Below, in pieces: positions 1 through 7,174 of a stretch of DNA of 10,048 bases. A model generated the notes under the pieces. It worked only from the letters and a program-made list of their open reading frames with translations. It was not told where the DNA came from and searched no databases. Source of the DNA: Deltaproteobacteria bacterium (GTDB lineage Bacteria > Desulfobacterota > Desulfobacteria > Desulfobacterales > C00003060); the NCBI GenBank assembly GCA_003647435.1, contig QMMV01000043.1, positions 1 through 10,048 on the forward strand. The letters run 5' to 3'. The translations under genes and the position numbers were made by a program. The stretch's first letter is position 1. Each line of letters begins with the position of its first letter.

Positions 1-668
1 TACTGAACGTCGTAAACGTTTATAAATCTTTCACAACAAACAGCAGCCGAGTCGATGTGTTGAAAGGCGTGAGCCTTAAGATAGATAAAGGTGAAATGGT
101 TGCCATAGTGGGGGCATCGGGGGTGGGCAAGTCAACCCTGTTACATATACTTGGAACCCTTGAGCGACCCGACTCCGGGGAGGTAATCTATCAAGGAGAA
201 AACGTTTTTCAATACAGTAATGAAAGACTGGCATCTTTTCGTAATAAGAGCATCGGCTTTGTGTTTCAGGCCCATCATCTGCTCCACGAGTTTAATGCGC
301 TCGAAAATACCATGATGCCGTGCTTGATCAACGGGATGGATGTAAAGGCGGCCTCCGAGCGGGCTGAAGCGATCCTGGTGCGCGTGGGGTTGAAGCATCG
401 ACTCAAACACCAGGTTGGAGAATTATCCGGGGGAGAACAACAAAGGGTTGCCGTAGCCAGGGCTTTAGTATTAAAACCATCCATCCTGCTGGCAGATGAG
501 CCTACCGGGAACGTTGATACCAGAACGGCTGAAAGAATCCACGATCTCCTGGTTTCCTTGAACCGGGACGATGGTATTACCATGGTGATTGTAACCCACA
601 ATCTGAAGTTGGCAGAAAGACTGCCGCGCCGATTGACATTACTTGATGGAAAGGCATTGGAAATCTGA
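1..668 (+). CDS. lolD: LolD-type lipoprotein-release ABC transporter ATP-binding protein (5' partial)
   Basis: ATPase subunit of the LolCDE complex, which extracts lipoproteins from the inner membrane and hands them to LolA. The frame is open to the left window edge: codons from position 3 read LNVVNVYKSF, a typical ABC N-terminus, so the GTG at 57 is internal and the true start lies just outside. About 221 residues are visible, close to the full family length of 220-230. Visible motifs are Walker A GASGVGKST (nt 111-137), a Q-loop region FQAHHLLHEFNALEN that closely resembles the LolD pattern, the signature LSGGEQQR, Walker B ILLADEPTGNVD and the H-loop VTHN. It has no membrane segments, so a LolC/E permease gene probably lies upstream. 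It ends one base before the preferred bamA start. A related MacB/FtsE-like exporter ATPase is possible, but the Q-loop and the neighbours favour LolD. Confidence 0.93.
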   Translation, partial: LNVVNVYKSFTTNSSRVDVLKGVSLKIDKGEMVAIVGASGVGKSTLLHILGTLERPDSGEVIYQGENVFQYSNERLASFRNKSIGFVFQAHHLLHEFNALENTMMPCLINGMDVKAASERAEAILVRVGLKHRLKHQVGELSGGEQQRVAVARALVLKPSILLADEPTGNVDTRTAERIHDLLVSLNRDDGITMVIVTHNLKLAERLPRRLTLLDGKALEI

Positions 669-669
669 A

Positions 670-3309
670 ATGAACATGTTTAAGCAATGTTTTTGTGCTG
701 TTGCACTTTTGATGCTGTGTTCCACAAGCGTTGCCGGCAAGGAGGCTTTGGAAGTCATTGTTCTTCCTTTCGAGATAAATGCCCCTGAAGGGATCGAGTC
801 TTTAAGGAATCAGATTACAAGTCTTGTTGCAAAGCAGCTGAAGGACGAGGGCGCCATAGTTCTTGAGGCCCCTTTGAAGTTGCCCGGGAAAAGAAAAGAA
901 CAAGGCCTGAAGGGCTTGCGCAGATTAGGGGTTGAGGCCGGCGCCGACTTTGTTGTTTGGGGCAGTTTTACGCAGATTGGTAAACGTTACAGCTTGGATG
1001 CCAAGGTACTGGAATCGTATGCCACCACCCCTCCCCAGATTATTTATGTCGAAGGGAAAGGCGCTGAAAACCTCATCAATTCCGTTCTGCAGCTCAGCCG
1101 AGATATCGGAATAAAAATATTTAAGAAGGAGATAGTGGCAGAGGTTGTTATCACCGGGAACAAACGCATAGAGGCAGAGGCTATCAAGAGGGTCATCAAG
1201 AGCAAGAAAGGAGATATCTACTCAGCAAAGCATGTCCGGGATGACGTTAAATCGATTTATAAGATGGGCTATTTTGGCGATGTGCGTGTAGAGGCAACCT
1301 CCACACCCCAAGGCAAGGTATTAACTTTTCAGGTTAAAGAAAGGGAAACAATACGCAACATCGCTCTCGCCGGCAACAAGAAGTTTGACGATGAGAAAAT
1401 CAGGGGTCTTATCACCGCAAGATCAGGTTCGATACTAAATATCAATGTAATTCAACATGACCTGAAGGAGATAGAAAAGCTTTACAAGGAAAAAGGTTAC
1501 CACCATGCGAAGGTGACATACGAGATTAAGCCGGTGGCGAAAAATCGCGCTGACATAAGGTTTCTGATAGAAGAAGGGGAAAAGGTCGTTATCAAGAAGA
1601 TATCTTTCGACGGAAATAATGCGTACAGTGATAATAAGTTGAAGGATCTTATGAAGACGAAAGAAAAGGGGTTCTTTTCGTGGTTTACTTCATCAGGTGA
1701 TCTTGATCCTGAAGTCCTGGATCGAGATATATCGAAAATAGCCGCCTATTACCATAATCATGGATATATTCACGCAAAAGTCGGTGAGCCAGAACTAACT
1801 TATAAGAACAACTGGATATACATCACTATTAAGGTAGAAGAAGGGCCGCGGTTTACAGTCGGCAAGGTCGAGCTTGAAGGAGATCTGATCCGCCCGAAAG
1901 AGGAATTACTGAAGAGCGTAAAAATTCGCAAGGAACGGATATACAACCGTGAAGTAATACGCAGGGATATCTTAATCCTGGGTGACATTTACTCCGATGC
2001 AGGCTATGCCTATGCAGAGATATCGCCGCGTATACATGAAGATACGAAGAGATCCCAAGCTGATATCACTTATGTGATAAAGAAGGGGCCACCTGTCTAT
2101 TTTGAAAGGATTATAATTTCGGGCAACACAAAAACACGTGACAAAGTAATCCGCAGAGAACTCAAGGTGTACGAGCATGAGCTCTTCAGCGGAAAACGTT
2201 TAAAGGAGGGTACACGTAACCTTTACCGGCTCGACTTCTTTGAAGACATCAAAGTGAACACCACAAAGGGAAGCGCCGATGACAAGATGATTCTCAAGGT
2301 GAATGTGAAGGAAAAGCCGACCGGTGCCTTCAGTTTTGGGGGCGGATACAGTTCTGTGGATCACATGTTTGCCATGGGTTCCGTGTCCCAGAAAAACCTG
2401 TTTGGACGGGGCCAGATCCTGGCGCTTAAGGCCCAGCTCGGCAGCAGAACCACGAATTATACCTTCAGCTTCACCGAACCGTGGCTTTTTGATATTCCCC
2501 TTTCAGCAGGCTTTGATCTTTACAATACCACCAGAGACTACGACACTTATGACAAGGATAGCTTTGGCGGCGCTATCCGGTTAGGATATCCGATTTTTAA
2601 CTACACACGCGCATCTTTTGCTTACAATTACGAGAAGGCCGATATCAAGAACCTGACCGATGATGTATCACATTGGATCAGGGATATGGAGGGAGAAAAC
2701 ACCAGCCACACCATAACAGGCATGCTGCGGCGGGATTCGAGAGACCGGATTTTCAGCCCCACTGAAGGCTCCGATAACAGCGTTGTGGTCAAACACGCGG
2801 GGTCTCCCATGGGCGGAGACATTGGTTTTACCAGATATGTTGTGGAATCCGGTTGGTATATTCCGCTTTTCTGGAGTACGGTAGGCTTTCTACATGGGCG
2901 GACTGGTTTCATACATGGAGATTCTACCGGGAAGATGCCTTTGTGGGAGCGTTTCTACCTGGGTGGAATGAACTCCGTACGCGGTTACGACTGGCGGGAT
3001 ATCGGTCCTAAAGATCCGGCAACAGGTGATAAAATAGGCGGGAACAAGATGCTGCAGTTTAATCTGGAATTCATCTTTCCGATTGTAAAAAAATCAGGTT
3101 TCAAGGGAGTCCTTTTCTACGATACCGGAAATGCATATAACAATAGAGAGGATATGAAGCTGGGGGAACTCCGACAGAGCACGGGCTTCGGTTTTCGGTG
3201 GTACTCCCCCATAGGCCCGATACGCCTGGAATATGGTTATATCTTAGACGATAAAGAAGGTCAAAAAGGTCAAGGAGGCTGGGAGTTTACGCTGGGGGCA
3301 GCGTTTTAG
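670..3309 (+). CDS. bamA: BamA outer-membrane protein assembly factor with extra N-terminal domain
   Basis: Core of the BAM complex, which folds and inserts beta-barrel proteins into the outer membrane. From the ATG at 670 it has 879 residues; GGAA at 659-662 is a reasonable ribosome site (ATG 676 is an alternative, TTG 643 unlikely). Residues 1 to about 21 form a signal peptide with likely cleavage after SVA. Residues about 28-150 form an extra domain containing VLPFEIN and ADFVVWGSF, resembling TolB-N/CsgG-like folds. Five POTRA domains follow at about 154-226, 227-306, 307-394, 395-474 and 475-550, each opening with a strand and a GN- or GD-type turn. The barrel runs from about 551 to the end, with the loop-6 motif VRGYDW at 770-775 and a C-terminal Phe, the usual outer-membrane beta-signal. 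The protein is longer than E. coli BamA (about 810) because of the extra domain. Next to lolD and ompH this is the classical arrangement. Confidence 0.97.
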   Translation: MNMFKQCFCAVALLMLCSTSVAGKEALEVIVLPFEINAPEGIESLRNQITSLVAKQLKDEGAIVLEAPLKLPGKRKEQGLKGLRRLGVEAGADFVVWGSFTQIGKRYSLDAKVLESYATTPPQIIYVEGKGAENLINSVLQLSRDIGIKIFKKEIVAEVVITGNKRIEAEAIKRVIKSKKGDIYSAKHVRDDVKSIYKMGYFGDVRVEATSTPQGKVLTFQVKERETIRNIALAGNKKFDDEKIRGLITARSGSILNINVIQHDLKEIEKLYKEKGYHHAKVTYEIKPVAKNRADIRFLIEEGEKVVIKKISFDGNNAYSDNKLKDLMKTKEKGFFSWFTSSGDLDPEVLDRDISKIAAYYHNHGYIHAKVGEPELTYKNNWIYITIKVEEGPRFTVGKVELEGDLIRPKEELLKSVKIRKERIYNREVIRRDILILGDIYSDAGYAYAEISPRIHEDTKRSQADITYVIKKGPPVYFERIIISGNTKTRDKVIRRELKVYEHELFSGKRLKEGTRNLYRLDFFEDIKVNTTKGSADDKMILKVNVKEKPTGAFSFGGGYSSVDHMFAMGSVSQKNLFGRGQILALKAQLGSRTTNYTFSFTEPWLFDIPLSAGFDLYNTTRDYDTYDKDSFGGAIRLGYPIFNYTRASFAYNYEKADIKNLTDDVSHWIRDMEGENTSHTITGMLRRDSRDRIFSPTEGSDNSVVVKHAGSPMGGDIGFTRYVVESGWYIPLFWSTVGFLHGRTGFIHGDSTGKMPLWERFYLGGMNSVRGYDWRDIGPKDPATGDKIGGNKMLQFNLEFIFPIVKKSGFKGVLFYDTGNAYNNREDMKLGELRQSTGFGFRWYSPIGPIRLEYGYILDDKEGQKGQGGWEFTLGAAF

Positions 3310-3312
3310 AAC

Positions 3313-3361
3313 AGTAGGGAGTAGGGAGCTGAAAGCTAAAAACTGACAACGGACAGCGAAC
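3313..3361. repeat. Degenerate 7-bp tandem repeat in the bamA-ompH gap
   Basis: Starting three bases after the bamA stop, the sequence divides into seven consecutive 7-base units in unbroken register. The first two (3313-3326) are identical AGTAGGG. The next two begin AGCT, then come AACTGAC (3341) and AACGGAC (3348), then AGCGAAC. Every unit begins with A, followed by G or A. The array fills nearly all of the 61 bases between the bamA stop and the GATGAAAA that precedes the ompH ribosome site, so it would lie in the ompH 5' leader. It resembles short tandemly repeated repetitive sequences with heptamer units described in cyanobacteria. Homology to those is not claimed. Confidence 0.6.
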
Positions 3362-3377
3362 CGATGAAAAATGGACA

Positions 3378-3385
3378 AAGGGGGG
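3378..3385 (+). promoter_or_regulatory. Ribosome binding site deciding the ompH start
   Basis: An A/G-rich stretch ending in six G lies six bases upstream of the ATG at 3392. It falls inside the frame that would be read from the ATG at 3371, which has no comparable site before it. This favours 3392 as the start. Confidence 0.65.
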
Positions 3386-3391
3386 TTTCCC

Positions 3392-3946
3392 ATGGGCATG
3401 CGTAAGGTAGCTTTGATGTTGATATTCTGCCTTGTCGGCTTCAGTGGAAGTGCTTCCGGGGCCGAGGTGGCAAAAATAGGAATTGTGGATTTCCAGAAGG
3501 TAATCGATGAATCCAATGTTGGCAAGAGATCGGCCGCTCAGATCAAGGCTCAGGGCAAGAAGATGGAGCAAATCTTGAAGGAAAAAGAAGCGGAACTTCA
3601 AGAGCTCAAAAAGACATTGGAGCAGAAGGCTCTGGTCATGAGCCGCGAGTCGCGCGAGGAAAAAGAACGCCAACTGCGAATCAAGACCAACGATTTCAGG
3701 TCCTTGAAGAGGCACTACATGGATAACTTAAAAGATTTAAACCTTAAGCTTTCAGACCGTATCAAAAAAGACGTTTTTGACATAGTTGAAGAAATCGGAA
3801 AGCGTGAAGGTTACCTGTTGATACTGGAACGCCGGTTTGGTGGAGTTGTGTATGCCCCCAATGCCATTGATATTACGAGCAAGGTCATACAACGGTACAA
3901 CGCCCTGGATGCAAAACGGAAAGAGAAGGAAAAACCATCTTCTTGA
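3392..3946 (+). CDS. ompH: OmpH/Skp family periplasmic chaperone
   Basis: Periplasmic holdase that protects unfolded outer-membrane proteins between the Sec translocon and BamA. The product has 184 residues from ATG 3392, chosen over ATG 3371 because a G-rich ribosome site sits six bases upstream. Residues 1 to about 23 are a signal peptide (MRK, hydrophobic core, then SGSASG). The mature part begins with KIGIVDFQKVIDES, the characteristic first strand and helix of the family. Residues about 45-125 are Lys/Glu/Gln-rich with heptad character, as expected for the long coiled-coil tentacles. The segment GYLLILERRFGGVVYAPNAIDIT (about 140-162), a pattern of short strands, closes the trimer body. 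The C-terminal tail is very basic. The length suits the family (160-190). It sits directly after bamA, its functional partner, as in many Gram-negatives. Confidence 0.93.
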   Translation: MGMRKVALMLIFCLVGFSGSASGAEVAKIGIVDFQKVIDESNVGKRSAAQIKAQGKKMEQILKEKEAELQELKKTLEQKALVMSRESREEKERQLRIKTNDFRSLKRHYMDNLKDLNLKLSDRIKKDVFDIVEEIGKREGYLLILERRFGGVVYAPNAIDITSKVIQRYNALDAKRKEKEKPSS

Positions 3947-3959
3947 AAAAGCTTTTTTA

Positions 3960-4020
3960 GTATCAGGTTGGCTCTTTCAACATGTCTGTTTCTTTGAAAG
4001 GGCCCAGGTGATACTTTTTT
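3960..4020 (+). terminator. Putative intrinsic terminator or attenuator between ompH and lpxD
   Basis: Arms 3960-3980 and 3994-4014 pair along 21 positions: about 17 Watson-Crick pairs, one G-U pair, a two-base GG/GG internal loop and one T/C mismatch, with a 13-base loop. Six T follow at once (4015-4020). This is the shape of a Rho-independent terminator, weakened by the internal loop and long loop. Just upstream lies the palindrome AAAAAGCTTTTT (3946-3957). It occupies the largest intergenic gap of the window (3947-4052), between the transport genes and the lipid A genes. I see no convincing promoter after it, so partial read-through is likely. Confidence 0.55.
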
Positions 4021-4052
4021 CAAATTCTGAGCTTTGACGGAATTTATGCACA

Positions 4053-5114
4053 ATGGAATTACCCGTACGAAAGATTGCCGAGATCGTCAACGGCGAAGTC
4101 ATCGGGGATGGTGATTTCATCATTCGGGATGTCGCTCCTTTTGACGACGCCGGCCCTTATGATATAACCTTTGCCGTGTCCCCCGGCTACAAGAAACGGC
4201 TCGAGGAAACCGCTGCCGCTGCAGTTATCGTCACCCCTGACGTTTCCAAATCTGAAAAAATCCTTGTACGGGTTGAAAATCCTTATTTGGCTTTGGCCAG
4301 GGTTTCTGAGCTGTTTTGCGAAGTTCCTCGGCCCGTGCCGGGTATCAGCCGGCAGGCATCGGTAGGTAAGAATTTCAGGCATGGAAAGGAAATCTCCGTC
4401 TATCCCGGAGTCTTTATTGGAGATGATGTGATCCTCGGCAGCCGCGTTGTTTTGTACCCCGGAGTAATGATAGGGAATGGGGTAACGATAGGTGACGATG
4501 TTGTCGTGCATCCGAATGTATCCATCCTCGAGCGCTGCCAGGTCGGCAATAGGGTGATAATCCAGGCGGGCTCCGTGATTGGAAGCGACGGCTTCGGGTA
4601 TGCATCGGACGGGGACCGCTACTATAAGATCCCCCAAAGAGGTATTGTTCGCATCGATGACGATGTGGAAATCGGAGCCTGTAACACTATCGACAGGGCC
4701 ACGTTTGGGCAGACCTGGATCAAAAGGGGTGTCAAGACGGATAATCTGGTGCATATCGCACACAATGTGGTCGTGGGTGAAGATACGGTACTGGTTGCTC
4801 AGGTGGGCATATCTGGAAGTGTAACGATCGGCAACCACGCAATTCTTGCCGGACAAGCAGGCGTGGCACAACATGTGAAAATCGGGAACCGGGCAACCGT
4901 GGGTCCCCAGTCGGGGATCACCAAATCTGTCCCGGATGGTCAGGTTGTCTCTGGCACCCCGGGAATGCCGCATCGACTCTGGCTGAAAATTTCCAACATT
5001 ATTCCGAAGCTTCCGGACATAAATAAAAAGATAAGAAAGCTTGAAAAACGAATCGAGAAACTTGAAAAAAGGCAAAAGAGTGAACCTGAATCACCCGGAG
5101 GAGGGCAAACGTGA
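4053..5114 (+). CDS. lpxD: UDP-3-O-(3-hydroxyacyl)glucosamine N-acyltransferase LpxD
   Basis: Third step of lipid A synthesis: transfers a 3-hydroxyacyl chain from acyl carrier protein to the 2-amine of UDP-3-O-acyl-glucosamine in the cytoplasm. The 353 residues are typical (E. coli 341). Residues 1 to about 95 form the N-terminal uridine-binding domain (KIAEIVNGEVIGDGD, then DITFAVSPGY). Residues about 100-300 are a left-handed beta-helix of hexapeptide repeats (for example VFIGDDVILGS, VMIGNGVTIGDD). The HIAHN motif at 234-238 places the catalytic base at His237, equivalent to E. coli His239. A charged C-terminal helix (KKIRKLEKRIEKLEKR) may form a trimer coiled coil. The start is the ATG at 4053, with only a weak site (CGGA, 4038-4041) upstream. 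The last codons double as the ribosome site of fabZ, and the stop overlaps the fabZ start. Confidence 0.97.
   Translation: MELPVRKIAEIVNGEVIGDGDFIIRDVAPFDDAGPYDITFAVSPGYKKRLEETAAAAVIVTPDVSKSEKILVRVENPYLALARVSELFCEVPRPVPGISRQASVGKNFRHGKEISVYPGVFIGDDVILGSRVVLYPGVMIGNGVTIGDDVVVHPNVSILERCQVGNRVIIQAGSVIGSDGFGYASDGDRYYKIPQRGIVRIDDDVEIGACNTIDRATFGQTWIKRGVKTDNLVHIAHNVVVGEDTVLVAQVGISGSVTIGNHAILAGQAGVAQHVKIGNRATVGPQSGITKSVPDGQVVSGTPGMPHRLWLKISNIIPKLPDINKKIRKLEKRIEKLEKRQKSEPESPGGGQT
5097..5105 (+). promoter_or_regulatory. Strong ribosome binding site of fabZ inside the lpxD 3' end
   Basis: GGAGGAGGG lies five bases before the GTG at 5111 and is the best Shine-Dalgarno match in the window. It also encodes Gly residues near the LpxD C-terminus. 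It supports the GTG start despite the absence of an ATG there. Confidence 0.8.
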
Positions 5115-5557
5115 AAACGATATTTGATATTGCCAAAATCATGGAGTTTCTGCCTCACCGGTATCCATTTATTCTGGTCGACCGCATCGTTGACCTGGTT
5201 CCGGGAAAACGTATTGTGGGTCTGAAAAATGTGACAATCAACGAGCCATTCTTCCAGGGGCATTTCCCTGGAACGCCTGTCATGCCCGGGGTTTTGATTG
5301 TTGAAGCAATGGCGCAGGTGGGGGGAATCCTTGCCTATAGTTCTCGCGGCGATGACAGAAACAAACAACTGATGTATTTTATGGGTATCGATAAAGCCCG
5401 TTTCAGAAAACCGGTCGTGCCAGGAGACCAGCTCATAATTGAAATGATACCAATGAAAAGCCGTGCAAATCTCTTTAAGATGTCGGGCAAGGCTTCTGTA
5501 GACGATATGTTGGTTGCAGAGGCGGAAGTGATGGCCATGTCGGGAGAAAAGCCATGA
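5111..5557 (+). CDS. fabZ: 3-hydroxyacyl-[acyl-carrier-protein] dehydratase FabZ
   Basis: Dehydrates 3-hydroxyacyl-ACP to trans-2-enoyl-ACP in fatty acid elongation, and so competes with LpxA and LpxD for the same 3-hydroxyacyl-ACP pool. The 148-residue hot-dog-fold protein begins with a GTG that overlaps the lpxD stop (GTGA). The N-terminal pattern IMEFLPHRYPFILVDRI is standard. The catalytic His is His51 in GHFPG, and the catalytic Glu is Glu65 in LIVEAMAQ, which marks FabZ; FabA carries Asp there. Its place among the lpx genes is common in Gram-negatives and lets the cell balance phospholipid against lipid A. Its stop overlaps the lpxA start (ATGA). Confidence 0.97.
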   Translation: MKTIFDIAKIMEFLPHRYPFILVDRIVDLVPGKRIVGLKNVTINEPFFQGHFPGTPVMPGVLIVEAMAQVGGILAYSSRGDDRNKQLMYFMGIDKARFRKPVVPGDQLIIEMIPMKSRANLFKMSGKASVDDMLVAEAEVMAMSGEKP

Positions 5558-6327
5558 TCCATCCTACTGCTATAGTTGATGCAAAGGCTGAGATTGATTC
5601 CAATGTCGAGATCGGACCCTACACGGTCATCGCCGGGGATGTCCAGATAGGGGCAGGCACTGTTATCGGTTCTCATGTCACAATAGATCGCTATACGACT
5701 ATTGGACCGGATTGTACGATATTTCAGCACGCCGCCATAGGTGCGGTACCGCAGGCGTTGAAATTCAAAGGCGAAAAAACCTACGTGAAAATTGGTCGGG
5801 GGACAACCATTCGAGAATTTGTAACAATTCACCGGGGAACCGGTTTTGGCGGAGGTGTCACAGAAATTGGAGAAGAAAATTTCTTGATGGCCTATTGCCA
5901 TATTGCGCACGATTGTTTTACCGGTCAGGGAGTGGTCTTTGCCAATGCCGCCAGCCTTGGTGGTCACATTAAAGTAGGAAATTATGCTACTCTGGGTGCG
6001 TTGGTAGGGGTTCATCAATTTGCTCGGATTGGAGACCATGCCTTTGTAGGAGGGGTGAGTGCCGTGACAAAAGATGTTCCGCCCTATGTGCTTGCATCAG
6101 GCACGCCTCGGGCTAAACTCTACGGATTGAACCTGGTGGGATTGAAGCGGCATCATTTTCCAGAAAAAACAATTCTTGCCTTGAAAAGGACATATCGCAT
6201 CCTGTTTCGCCTGGGGCTAACGCTCAATGAAGGCATCGAAAGAGTAAAAGCAGAAGTCGATCAGATTCCAGAGGTTATGAATGTCATAAAGTTTATCAAG
6301 TCTTCTCAACGGGGGCTTACAAGATAA
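5554..6327 (+). CDS. lpxA: UDP-N-acetylglucosamine O-acyltransferase LpxA
   Basis: First step of lipid A synthesis: transfers a 3-hydroxyacyl chain from ACP to the 3-position of UDP-GlcNAc (or to the 3-amine of UDP-GlcNAc3N in some bacteria). It has 257 residues, near E. coli's 262. It begins at once with hexapeptide repeats (MIHPTAIVDAKAEI), which form the beta-helix to about residue 185, followed by a helical C-terminal domain with GLKRHHF. The catalytic His is His119 in HIAHDC, equivalent to E. coli His125, with His116 matching His122. Gly167 matches E. coli Gly173, the ruler residue whose being Gly permits long acyl chains (C14-like). Residue 68 is Ala in PQALK where E. coli has Asp74 in NQDLK; this may bear on sugar choice. 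It overlaps fabZ by four bases. Confidence 0.96.
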   Translation: MIHPTAIVDAKAEIDSNVEIGPYTVIAGDVQIGAGTVIGSHVTIDRYTTIGPDCTIFQHAAIGAVPQALKFKGEKTYVKIGRGTTIREFVTIHRGTGFGGGVTEIGEENFLMAYCHIAHDCFTGQGVVFANAASLGGHIKVGNYATLGALVGVHQFARIGDHAFVGGVSAVTKDVPPYVLASGTPRAKLYGLNLVGLKRHHFPEKTILALKRTYRILFRLGLTLNEGIERVKAEVDQIPEVMNVIKFIKSSQRGLTR

Positions 6328-6336
6328 ATCTAACCA

Positions 6337-7158
6337 ATGACCATGCAACAGATTGGCATCATCGCAGGGGGCGGGCAATTTCCCTTTCTTGTCTCAAGGG
6401 CAGCCAAAAAGAGAGGCATAAAGGTTTATGCGGTAGCTCACATCGGTGAAGCGGACCCCGGCCTGGAAACAATGGTGGAAGAGATAAGGTGGATTCGGCT
6501 TGGACAGGTTAAACAGCTTATTCAATTCTTCAAGAGCCACCATGTAACCGAGGCCGTGATGGCAGGCTCTATAACAAAAACCAGGATGTTCTCCGGGCTG
6601 AGGCCGGACTTGAAAGCATTAAAGATACTGGCCGGCATTGATCACACGCAGGATGATGGTCTGCTTCGCGCTTTTGCGGCAGAGCTTGAAAAAGAAGGGA
6701 TTGTCATTCGGGGGTCCGCTTTCTTGCTTCCGGAACTGCTGGCACCGAACGGATGCTGGACACGGCGGAAGCCTTCCAGCCGCGAAATGGCTGAGGTGCG
6801 TTTTGGATGGCGCATAGTCAAAGAGATTGGAAGGCTCGATATCGGGCAGACCGTTGTAGTTCGGAATGGGTCGGTGATGGCGGTAGAGGCGATTGATGGC
6901 ACTGATGCCACTATAAGGCGGGGGGGGGAGCTTGGCAAAGAAAAAACCGTGGTTGTAAAGGCAAGCAAACCCAACCAGGATATGCGATTTGATATGCCGG
7001 CCGTGGGAGTCAAAACGCTTGAAACAATGATTGGTGTCCGGGCCTCCGTCCTGGCCGTTGAGGCTGGCAAGACACTCGCCTTTGACAGGGAAGCGATGGT
7101 CAAACTCGCCGATCAGCACAGGATTGCCATTATAGGGATAGATGCTTCAAGTGTGTAA
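6337..7158 (+). CDS. lpxI: UDP-2,3-diacylglucosamine diphosphatase LpxI (DUF1009)
   Basis: Hydrolyses UDP-2,3-diacylglucosamine to lipid X (2,3-diacylglucosamine 1-phosphate) and UMP at the cytoplasmic membrane face. It is the non-homologous replacement for LpxH in alphaproteobacteria and several other phyla. It has 273 residues. The N-terminal domain opens with IGIIAGGGQFPFLVSRAAKKRG; the motif MAGSITKTRMF (75-85) and the region DDGLLRAFAAELEKEG (106-121) are typical. In the C-terminal domain KPNQDMRFDMPAVGVKT (211-227) contains Asp219, which I match to the catalytic Asp225 of Caulobacter LpxI. The start is ATG 6337 (ATG 6343 is also possible); neither has a clear ribosome site, so it may depend on translation of lpxA nine bases upstream. 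A run of nine G at 6920-6928 lies in the conserved RRGG stretch. Confidence 0.94.
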   Translation: MTMQQIGIIAGGGQFPFLVSRAAKKRGIKVYAVAHIGEADPGLETMVEEIRWIRLGQVKQLIQFFKSHHVTEAVMAGSITKTRMFSGLRPDLKALKILAGIDHTQDDGLLRAFAAELEKEGIVIRGSAFLLPELLAPNGCWTRRKPSSREMAEVRFGWRIVKEIGRLDIGQTVVVRNGSVMAVEAIDGTDATIRRGGELGKEKTVVVKASKPNQDMRFDMPAVGVKTLETMIGVRASVLAVEAGKTLAFDREAMVKLADQHRIAIIGIDASSV

Positions 7159-7174
7159 AGTGAGCGAATAACTT

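Noticed and set aside
643..669. Upstream TTG or ATG starts for bamA at 643/646
   Set aside because: They would put MMERHWKSE in front of a clean signal peptide and overlap lolD deeply. ATG 670 has a spaced GGAA and gives a normal export signal.
3313..3368. CRISPR-like or insertion-sequence remnant in the bamA-ompH gap
   Set aside because: Units are 7 bases without spacers, and no terminal inverted repeats or transposase remnants are visible.
4019..4048. Possible promoter for lpxD (TTCAAA and TTTATG, about 18 bases apart; also TTGACG at 4034)
   Set aside because: The -10-like match is poor and lies a few bases from the start codon. TTGACG has no partner upstream of the gene.
4059..5075. Long open frame on the minus strand opposite lpxD (and similar ones at 5335-6039 and 8326-9105)
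   Set aside because: Composition is rich in His, Asn, Arg and Cys without recognisable motifs, and each lies opposite a confidently identified gene. They are by-products of codon bias.
6911..6930. Frameshift in lpxI at the G run
   Set aside because: The frame before and after the run matches LpxI, with the conserved RRGGE and the later FDMPAVG catalytic region in the same frame.
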